Below the pieces are notes generated by a model, which saw only the letters and a list, made by a program, of their open reading frames with translations, ran no database searches and was not told where the DNA came from. From positions 744,001 to 808,000 of the forward strand of contig CM073198.1 of NCBI GenBank assembly GCA_037042915.1: 64,000 nucleotides of DNA, written 5' to 3'. Origin of the DNA: Auricularia sp. M13 (Eukaryota; Basidiomycota; Agaricomycetes; Auriculariales; Auriculariaceae). Shown one piece after another: positions 24,370 through 33,033 of this stretch. Both the position numbers and the translations under genes were made by a program. Within the stretch, counting starts at the first letter, position 1; the number at the start of each line of letters is the position of its first letter.

Positions 24370-27095
24370 CAAATGGAAGCTGGACCAGGATGAGCTCAAA
24401 TCGGCCGAGATTTTGCTCGAGCGGGGTAAGAAGGCGGGTGGGCTCGGGATGTATGAGATATGCCCCATCGACATCAAGCTTGAGGAGGGCTTCGAAGCGC
24501 TTGCGTGGTCCCTTCCCACTGTCCTCAGCAAATGGGGTGGCCGCATCCGTGAAGTCGCACTTGATTCTGCCTGTGAGTACCGTTATTTGTGTCCGCGGAG
24601 TATTTTCTAATTACATGCCGATGTAGGGGAGACAAACGGGCGCCGCTTCGAGCTATATGCACTTCTGGGCGAGGCATACGGCTCGGGTCTCCCCCTCGGG
24701 TTCCTGCTGCTGCACAGCAAAGGCGGTGCACCAGGAGGTACACAGCGCATCCTGGAGCAATTCATCGGCCATTTTGTAGAGCGGCTGGAGCATATTCTGG
24801 TCACTCACAGTGACAAGAATCTTCCGGAGATCAACGCGTTCCGTGCAAAGGTTGCAGCAGCAAAGCACCAGCTTTGCTTCTGGCACTCCCTCCGTGCTGT
24901 CAAGGTCCGATTATCGATCCTTCGGCACCAGCCAGCACACTACGACGCAGCAGGTGCGCATGCCGCATTCAGCTTCATATCCCCGACGTTCCTACCGGTT
25001 GCACAACGTGCAGCGGGTTCTGCGCCGATCCAGCCAGTTGCAAAGACACTCCCTACAATCACCGTCCGTTTGAACGGGGAGGTCGTTGCTCGCCCGTGCC
25101 CAGCTTCCGCATTCGCATCCTACCACGCATGGAGTCAGACGATGCTGTTCGCAAAGATGCGGATGCAGGCACGTGCGATGCAAGTGTGCCTGCATCCGCC
25201 GCTTCGGGCGATCCGCAAGCGGCCTCTGATGCAGTACCCGGATCGGCGTCTGATCGCGTGTCCACCACAGCAGCGACTGAGGACTCTGACGAGGAACTGG
25301 ACGACGAGTTTGCGGACCTGCTTGAGAAGGCTCTGGATGGCGCTGAGGATGAAACGGACGAGGAAGACGGCCCAGATTGGCTCTTCGAGGACAGCGAACA
25401 ACGTTCTGCTAACCCCAGCTATGTCTTTTGCCCTGCTGAGCATCGCAAACAGCTACTGCGGCTATTTACGCGTCACTTCGTGCAGCACCCGCTGCTCCTC
25501 GACCCTGATCAGCGTGGCCGCCCGCGCTCTGCCGACGAAATCCGCTATCGCGCGGTGGAGTCCATGTACTCGTTCTGCTACGCGAGAGGACTCACGGAAG
25601 TTTGGGCCTACATGTGGACGTCATGGTACAGCCCTAAGATGTGGAAACTTTGGGCTCTGTCAGCGTCGACTCGCATTCGCGCTTGCGCACGACGATGATC
25701 GTCGAGAACTTCTGGAAACAGGTGAAGCACGACTGGCTGCACCACTTGACGCGACCGCGCCTCGATCAGCTTGTCTACATTCTCTGTACCGAGCTCGTCC
25801 CAGTCTACGTCCAGCGCGCCGAGAAACTCGAGAACGCGTACCACTACGGGCGATCTCGCGAGCAGACGAGCTCTCAGGTCCGCATGAAGCGGGAGTGGAA
25901 ACGGCTTGCACGACTTCCTATCCACAAAACATACCACACCAGCGTGGCCAACTGGCTATGCGACTGTGGCGCGCAGAAGTACTCTGCGCACCTGCTCTGC
26001 AAGCACCTTGTGCAGGCAGTCCCGAAGCCGTCCCCAGAGTTCTGGGTCTTCATTCACCGCCACCGTACTGTCCCCTTCTACCAGCATCCTGAGCTCCGTC
26101 CCATCGGCGAGCCTGAGGGAGAGTACATTGACGCTGATGAGGGCTGCATCTCAGACGGCGACCATCAGGTCTGGAACGGCGATCCGCGCAAGCTCAAAGG
26201 TGGTGGCGGCTGGCGCGACATGATGGAAGGCCGCGCGGCTGAGGAGCTACATCTCAAACGCAAGCGCAGCGATACACCAGCCTCAGGCTGGGACGAGTCG
26301 AGCTCCATCTGGGACGACGCCGCGTCACAACACACGTATGACGCCTCTGAGATCGACGGTGCCGATGCCGATGAGACAGCTGAGCAGGTTCATTTTCCGC
26401 TATTGCATCTTCATTTTTACTCATCCATCAATTGCAGGAGCAGCAGGGGCGGGAAAAAATGCGCAAGCGCGCCAAAACACTGCGCTTCCTCGCCGATGCA
26501 ATCGACGCGCAGCTGGACAAGGCACCACCGAACGATGTCAAACTGTGGCTGCGCACCACCAACGAGATGCCCCGCACTTGACACGCTGGAGGACTTTGCC
26601 GCCGACATCAAACTCAAAGAACACGGTCGCGTACGCCGTGGCACTTGGGGCAGCAACAAGCGAGGGAGGCAATACTCTCGGAACACTATGGGCTATCAGA
26701 CAGGACTACTGACCGAGAGTAACGAATAAATAGGATCTTTCAACTTCGGTCACTTATTGACATCCTGTTATTGCACACTTTGTTATCGGGGCCGACTACA
26801 CTAAGACTCGTGAACAATGTAGATGTGCTACACAGTATCTCAGCTTCTATATCACCTGTTCTCCTGACATGCTGAACAGTGTAGAATTTCATATACTACT
26901 TACTTGCATTTGCCATCAGCATGCCAGTATTCGCCCATCTCATTGCAAGAAATAAAACAAAACAGTGATTTATATATAGCACAATAGCGGTTTTAAGAAT
27001 ACTTTATGAAATCAAGGCCAACATCAGCATGGGCAGTCTTCGTGCAAATGCCAGAGACGGGTGACCTCTGGCATTTGCACAAGTCCGGTGCCAAG

Positions 27096-27175
27096 CATTG
27101 CGTCATCATGGCCCGACGGACCGGTCGGAGTCGGAGCTTCGGATGCACCACAACGCTGGCCGGATAGCATTTGGT
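27096..27175 (-). repeat. MULE right terminal inverted repeat
   Basis: Mirror of the left repeat; ends in the reverse complement of ACCAAATGCT directly before the 10-bp target duplication at 27,176. Confidence 0.9.
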
Positions 27176-27440
27176 CGCCGGACGGGCATGCGCGCACCCA
27201 AGCTCGAGGGCTCAGGACGCCACGGTGGGCCGGCTCTGTTGCACGCACGCTCGCCGCCGGCCCCAGCGTCGGTGCGAAGGCACAAACAGCCCGTACATCG
27301 GTACGGGCTGTTTCGCGCGTCGAATCCGCGTGTGGACGTCCGAGCTGGCGGGCTCAGGGCGCCGCGGTTGGCCAGTTGCCGCGCACGCGCGCTCGCCGTC
27401 AACCCCAGCACCGGCGCGAAGGCGTCAAACACCGCAGCTT
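27176..27440 (+). repeat. Family R repeat, right of the MULE
   Basis: Includes GGGCATGCGCGCAC, a CTCGAGGGCTCAGG block, the perfect 22-bp palindrome at 27,288-27,309 (core CCCGTACATCGGTACGGG), and a second CTCAGGGCGCCGCGGTTGGC block. The same series recurs at 28,200-28,560 with a unit length of about 145-150 bp. Confidence 0.75.
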
Positions 27441-27469
27441 CTCTTTCCGTCTCGCGCTCACCTTTCACA

Positions 27470-28622
27470 ATGTCCGGCCTTGGAGCAGCTCAAGCCGCCA
27501 AAGAAAAGGCTCGTTTCTAGGTCTATAACGCGTTCCGACTGCTCAGCGTTGCGTACAGGGCAATGCAGCATTCAAAGCAGGCGACTATGTCGGCGCCATC
27601 GGGCACTACACCGACGCAGCGCTCGCAGACCGACTAGAGCCCACGTACCCGCTCAACCGCGCCGCCGCGTACCTCAAGCTGGGCAAGTGCGCCATCCTGT
27701 CTGGCCAGCGTTGGTGACGCTGACAGCGATACGAATCCGCCAGACACGCCGACGCTGAGCGCGACCGTAGCACAAGTCTCGCGCTGTCGCCCGGCAACGT
27801 GAAGGCGCTGTTCCGCCGTGCGCAGGCGCGGAGCGCTCTTCGCAAGCTTGATGAGGCAGAGAAAGGTGAGCATTTGGCATTGCGAGCTTGCGTTGGGCGC
27901 GTTGGGGCTAATGTGCGTGCAGATTTGAATGACGCATTGAAACGCGAGCCTGCGAACGACGCCGTCAAGCAGGAGCTTTCGAAACTCAGGGAGATACGAG
28001 CGCAGGCAAGAGCTCCGAAGAAAGTGAGTCCCCGCTCGTCTGGCTAAAAAATGAGGCTAACGCATGGTTTTGCTGATCGAAGGCGCCAGTATCTGTCGCA
28101 ACGCCGCTCCCAGGTTCTTCGACTCCAGCCTCAACCTCAACGCCCGCACGGCGTCGCATACCAATCGCGATTGACCGTGACTACGACATCAAAGAAGAAC
28201 CGCCAGTACGGGCGACTGGCCGCGCCGTAGGGGCATGCGGGCGCCCGAGCTGGAGGGCTCAGGGCGCTGCGGTTGGCCGGCTCCGTCTTGGGCACGCTCG
28301 CCGCCGGCCCCAGCGTCGGTGCGAAGGCACAAACAGCCCGTACATCGGTACGGGCTGTTTCGCGCGTCGAATCCGCGTGTGGACGCCCGAGCTGGAGGGC
28401 TCAGGGCGCCGCGGTTGGCCGGTTGCCGCGCACGCGCTCGCCGCCAACCCCAGCACCGGCGTGCAGGCGCGGCAAGCCCGTACATTGGTACGGCGACTGG
28501 CCGCGCCGTACGGGCGTGCGGGTGCGCAAGCTCGAGGGCCCAGCGCACCGATGCCGTCAGGAGTCTATGCGAGCTCCGGCGTCACCTGTGCCGTGCCACT
28601 TCAGTCAGTAATTAGCCATTAA
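27470..28622 (+). pseudogene. TPR protein (RPAP3/Tah1-like), probably broken
   Basis: Pieces read MSGLGAAQAAKEK (27,470-27,508), GNAAFKAGDYVGAIGHYTDA (27,559-27,687), LALSPGNVKALFRRAQARSA (27,727-27,865), DLNDALKREPANDAVKQELS (27,923-28,023), then 28,083-28,622. This is a two-to-three-repeat TPR domain of the co-chaperone type that contacts Hsp90 or Hsp70 tails. Introns 3 and 4 are normal (GTGAGC, GTGAGT). The first two introns have lost a normal donor: AAG/GCTCGT and AAG/TGCGCC. After residue DYDIKEEPPV the frame runs straight into a family R repeat and reads it to a stop, so the original C-terminus is missing. I infer a gene truncated by repeat insertion and decaying at its splice sites. 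Confidence 0.65.
28200..28560 (+). repeat. Family R repeat array
   Basis: Two and a half units, each with the palindromic core (28,335-28,356 and about 28,474-28,490) and the blocks GAGGGCTCAGGGCGC and GGTTGGCCGG. It overlaps the last open frame of the TPR pseudogene. Confidence 0.75.
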
Positions 28623-29432
28623 TAAATTGAGCACATTCTTGGATATTATCCCCCCATTAAAGCAAGCCACCAATCTAGTTTCCAAAAATGCAAACCATTG
28701 ACAGGAAGACATTGAAAAGTGCCCCAAGAGACTGTGCACAGTGCGCCCCGGCCCCAAATCTGCGCCCGCGGAACAGCGCGTCGGATGCTAGTCGGGTGCA
28801 ACCGGAGGCACTTTGGGCAATTTCTTGCGCTCCCAGCGTCAAGAGAGGGCGCGATTGAGGCAACGGGATTCATGGTACATCCAGTTCCCGAGCACCCCAG
28901 CGCGGCACATAGGAGGTTTATAAGACGCGGCGGCGGCAGCGATTTTGCGGAGGCAAACGAAATTCTGAGCCAGAATTGGCAAACGCCGAACCAGGGGTCC
29001 ACAGATAAGAAACGGTCACCAAAGCGTGACCGTAATTTGAGTTGAAGTCCGCTTCTGCCCCTGTCTTCCAGACGGCCTACTCGAAATTTCGCGCCGACCG
29101 CTTGCGCGTAGGTCCACTCCCAACTGACCCTTCCATTGCTTGTGCGTCGCTTTTCAAATACCGTTGTGCTGAGACTCACATAGCTCTTTCATTTTAGGTT
29201 GGTAACGCCTGCAGGTGCTGGACCGCGCTCGAAGACGCGAAGGTTATTTGCATAGTGCGTTATTCTCTAAATGAGTTCACTATGATGTCTCTGACCCTCA
29301 GTCATTCCGTCATTGCAGCGAGGACGGTGCCACGGCGACAACGGCTCCGATACATCCTCAAGCTCAATATTCAACCCCACACCCTTTTCCACGTAACATA
29401 CAAGTATGTTCCGACAAACAACAACGTTTAAC
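28623..29432. other. Upstream region of DEK-like paralogue 2
   Basis: No gene. Shares scattered blocks with 6190-6395 upstream of paralogue 1 (TTTGAGTTGAAGTCCGCTT at 29,035; CTGAGACTCACAT near 29,169; ATTTTAGGTTGGTAACGCC). Confidence 0.5.
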
Positions 29433-32400
29433 ATGCCAGAGAACTTGAACACCTTGTCACCGTCGCCCGCGCCCACAAGCGCCCAAGTCCACACAAATCT
29501 GCCAGCCGCAAAGTCCGAACCGCTTCACCCAGCGCTACAGCGCTATGCGCAGCTCGACCAGCGAGTGCGCACCGCACTCGACCTCCCGCCCGCCGACGCG
29601 CACGACCTGGACGCGTTTGCGCTCGCGCGCACCATCGCGTATCTCTTTGTGCGTCCGTCGCGGGCACCGGATTCCTTTCCCGCGCCTCCATACGACGCGT
29701 CCCTGATATCTGATCACTAACTGTTTTTACTCACGCTGTGTAGCAACGATTCCTGAAAGCGTGCGCCGAGGCGGGCGTCGACTCGAGCGCGCCGTGGATC
29801 CAGGCGGTCGCAGAGGCAGACGAGGGTGCGTGTCCGACGGAACGCCTAGATAGGGGCCCAGGCGCGCAGGTTGGCTGAATGTTTTCGCGACAGCCCTGAG
29901 TCCCGATGCAGAAAATCACACACAGAGTATTGCGCTGGAGCATACACCCGAGGTCCGGGTTGAATTTCGATCGTCGACGTTGGATTCGGACGGGCATACG
30001 GGTGCGTCTGCGCCTCAACCGATCTTCCTTCTTCCTTCTCTGACTTCGCGCAGAAGTTGCGACGCTGATTTCCATGAACGACGCTCGAGACTCTGAGTCC
30101 CGCACTCCCGCACGTGCGTAAGCTTGATGGTGCAAGCGGTCCTCGGCATCTGAACTAGGTGGTGTAGCCGGATCTGTTGCACAGCAGCGACAGCCTGAAC
30201 CAAGTCCGTCATCTCAAGGCAAAGCTGGTAAGCTTCGCCATCCATTCTCCAGGCGTGTCGAACCGTCACTCACCAACCCTTCGCGCGCGAACTAGGCCGG
30301 GGAACACACGACGCCGAAAGCACCTTCATACGCCATACCTCGCCCGGTACGCTCGAGCGTTGTCACTTCATTACTTTACAGTGTTCGCTGATTGCAGGTG
30401 TCTGCTAACGGCTTGGACAGAGATACAGAAAGACTTGGAGGTGTTCTTGCAGGGACTCCGCGCAGCAGAAGGTAAAGGTGAACGGATCCTAGTAAGCGGA
30501 CAGCAGGCTGGTGCGCGCATTCGGGGTGTGGTTTCAAGCTATATCTGATGACAAGCAGGACCAGAAGCCGACGCTGCAGTGGCGCCCGCGTCGTCATTAG
30601 AAGAGTCACCAGACCCATCGGAGAGACTCGCTGGTAGGTCTGCTACTACAGTGCATCTGCGACCAGCTGATAGTTAATTTTGCTGACGACCGCGTGCAGG
30701 GACAAGCAGAACGCCGTCGGAAACACCTGCGCAGCTGCCTGAGGACGCACCCACAAATGCCGATGCATCGGGTACGGCACGTTCTCGCATCCCTTTCCAC
30801 GGTCAATCCCTTTCTGATTTCGCACAAAGCAGGCGAGTCACAACTGCAATATTCGGACGCGGAATGGATACGACTAGTAGAAGGCACGTCTCCCCCTATC
30901 CACACGCTCCGCCTTCACGTGCATATATTTCCTTTCTGCTTCTGTAGGCGAGATCGGGAAGGAACGGGAGTCACGCGCCGCGTCCGTCTCTTCGCGAGCG
31001 TCTGGTGCGTGGTGCCCTCTCGATAACTCACTCGGCTCAGCGTCGTCCAGCAGAACCCGGTGAAGTCACACATGACCATGAATCGCGCGCGCCGTCTCCA
31101 GGTGCGCTCCAAGCGCAACAACTCTCGCCTTGCGTTCTTACGTCGCTAGCAGCGGCAACTGCGGAGACTGAGGATGCCGCGCAATCTCAGACGTCGACGC
31201 AACTCGAGCAGGGTCCGCGCGTCGCGCTGCGCGGTAAACGACAAAGACAGCCCGCGCGTTCTGTCTCCAGCAGCCAGCTCCCACTGGAAACCCGCCATGG
31301 ATTGTCAGCTCGGACAGTGGCATCCACCTCTCGCCAGACGCTCGAATACGTTGCGAAACCTTCTCTATCACCAACAGCGCCAGCTCCAGACGACTCGGAC
31401 GGAGACGAAGACGAAGGAGAGGATATCCAACCTCAGTCCCGGCCGCGCAGCCGTCCCGCCGGCGTCTCCAAACGCCCGCGCAACGTCAAGCCCGACGGGC
31501 GAGTGCGCTTCCGGCGCGAGGGGTCCAGCGATTGGCGGTCTGCTATAACGCGTGCGTCCCGCCCTGGCATTTATAAGGTGTTGAAGATGAGTGGCTGATT
31601 GTGGATTTCAACGGGGTAGAGACGGCGCGGAAGAGTGCGCGTGCGGTCCCGGTGGCGAGTGACAGTGGTGCGTTCTTCTTTTGTGTAACTGACGGAAACG
31701 GAAGAGATTGAATGACAGCTTGGGATATATAGATACGGAAGGGAGTTCCCCGCCGCCAGAACCGGAAGCGTCAACTTCAACACCAGCGAGTGAGTCCAAG
31801 TCCAACGTCATTCTCTCCCTCGGCGCTGCTGAATCAATTTATCTATCTCTATCCACTTCTTACTAGGAAACCGAGCACGCGAACCGACTCCAACTCCCAA
31901 ACCACCAGCCGAGATAGAGACCGCGCGCCCGCACATCCGCGCAATCCTCTGCGCGCGCGATGTGGACTGGGCGACGGTGAGCCCGCGCGAGGTGCGCCGG
32001 CGGCTCGCCGCGCGCGGCGTCGGCTTCGACGCCGTGTGGGTAGAGGAGCGGCGCAAGGCGCTTAAATCAATTATCGAAGTGCGTCTTTCCCCGCTGGTTG
32101 ATCTGTGCGCTCGCTGAAGCGGCGGCTAATGTGTACTGCGGTTCATGCAGGAGGAGTTCGACGCTGCGCACACTAAGTGGCTGGCAGACCAGGAGCAGGA
32201 GAACGAGCGCGCGCGGGCTCGCACTGGAAGCAAGTCGAAGTCGGATTCGCCGGCGCCGCGGAAACGAGCGTCAGCGGAGACGACTGCGGAGGCTTCGTCC
32301 TCCAAAACTGACCCCCGGCGCACTGAGCGGCCGAAGAAGCCCAAAGTGTCTGCCAATACCTTGGAGCTCGCCACCATTCGCCGCGATCCAGTTGCATCTA

Positions 32401-32881
32401 TCTCATCTGCGGCTGCGATACTCCAAGACAATGTACGTCCGCACCTCCGTTCTTCTTTTCTCTCAGAAGACTCACTGCGATTCAGGTGGCAACGACATCG
32501 CAAAACACCACATCCGCCCGCCCTTCCCCGCTAGCAACTCAACCAACTGCACCGTTGTCCCCAGGCATGGGAAAGACAAAGACTACACCGCCCGCCACTT
32601 CTCCCCCTACCGCCGCGTCCAAATTCTCCATCAAGCTCCGCATCCCCTCCCTCGCCGAGCGCCAGGCTGTCGCGCAGAAGAAGTCGAAACCTCCGTCTCC
32701 TGTCGTCGAGAAGCCGCTGCCGCCCACCCCGCCGGCAGTTACTCCCGTAGCCTCTACGCAGGCGCCGGCGGCGTCGCCTGCGCCGCCGAAGAGGAAGCGC
32801 TCGCCTACGCCGGATTCGGACGAGGATGAGTTCGCCGCGAGCTTCATGCGGAAGCGTAGGATCTCTACCAGTGCTTTATGA
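29433..32881 (+). CDS. DEK C-terminal-like domain protein, paralogue 2 (about 17 exons)
   Basis: Exons as read: 29,433-29,648; 29,744-29,825; 30,054-30,113; 30,168-30,227; 30,296-30,346; 30,421-30,471; 30,559-30,633; 30,700-30,771; 30,833-30,883 (GC donor); 30,948-31,004; 31,054-31,101; a long exon from 31,150 whose end is uncertain; 31,578-31,667; 31,733-31,789; 31,867-32,078; 32,151-32,432; 32,486-32,881. Exons 1-2 match paralogue 1 (LQRYAQLDQRVRTALDL, ACAEAGVDSSAPWI). The DEK_C-like domain is in 31,867-32,078 (IRAILCARDVDWATVS, VRRRLAARGVGFDA), and the tail PKRKRSPTPDSDEDEF is the same. Between them lies a run of small, symmetrical phase-1 exons of P/S/E/A-rich sequence. One of them reads DEWLIVDFNGVETARKSARA. 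The junction 31,540-31,578 needs a splice or contains a frameshift. A nuclear, DNA- or chromatin-associated role is inferred from the DEK_C likeness and basic patches. Confidence 0.62.
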
Positions 32882-33033
32882 GGGTCATGCTAAATAGTAA
32901 TGCTGTAAATTGCTCTCGGTTTTTAGCGTCTCATGTACGATTTTCAGACGATACGAATACTGTACACTTTATATACCGGACAGTCTCGTACGAAATAGCG
33001 AAATAGTGTGTGGATGTCCTCTTTATCTGCTCG

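Larger units (their letters stand above)
22553..26729 (+). pseudogene. MULE transposase with SWIM zinc finger, disrupted
   Basis: Exon 1 is 22,553-22,950; exon 2 is 23,001-23,307; exon 3 is 23,364-23,456, interrupted by the nested element and resuming at 24,377-24,572; exon 4 starts at 24,627. An N-terminal Cys cluster (CKTCRK...CCRC) is followed by the MULE transposase core (WSLPTVLSKWGGRIREVALD, W-ETNGRRFELYALLGEAYG, LVTHSDK with the second acidic block), a Glu/Asp-rich insert, the motif VENFWKQVKHDWLHHLTRPR, and a SWIM finger CDCGAQKYSAHLLCKH. Intron 2 is GC-AG (CAG/GCAAGT). The frame breaks at least three times: near 25,100-25,130, near 25,660, and at a CCCC run near 26,570. With the nested insertion this copy cannot make a full transposase. 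It could only move with proteins from another copy. Confidence 0.85.
22418..27175 (+). mobile_element. MULE (Mutator-like) DNA transposon, nearly complete
   Basis: 4,758 bp. Both ends begin ACCAAATGCTATCCGGCCAG reading inwards, with terminal inverted repeats of about 80 bp and only two or three differences. The 10-bp direct repeat CGCCGGACGG lies immediately outside both ends (22,408-22,417 and 27,176-27,185), the target-site length usual for MULEs. The interior codes for a SWIM-finger MULE transposase, now broken, and hosts a second transposon at 23,457-24,369. The near-identical TIRs and intact target duplication show that insertion was not very old, although the coding region is damaged. 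Confidence 0.92.

Noticed and set aside
27288-28356. CRISPR-like spaced palindromic repeats
   Set aside because: Only a few units with similar, not unique, spacers in a eukaryotic context; they are parts of a 145-150 bp dispersed repeat.
28646-29179. 177-residue minus-strand open frame upstream of paralogue 2
   Set aside because: No family resemblance, and it overlaps the region homologous to the upstream sequence of paralogue 1.
31005-31598. Stand-alone 197-residue gene
   Set aside because: It has no good start, and its first part crosses clear splice sites (donors at 31,005 and 31,102, acceptors at 31,053 and 31,149). It fits as exons of DEK-like paralogue 2.
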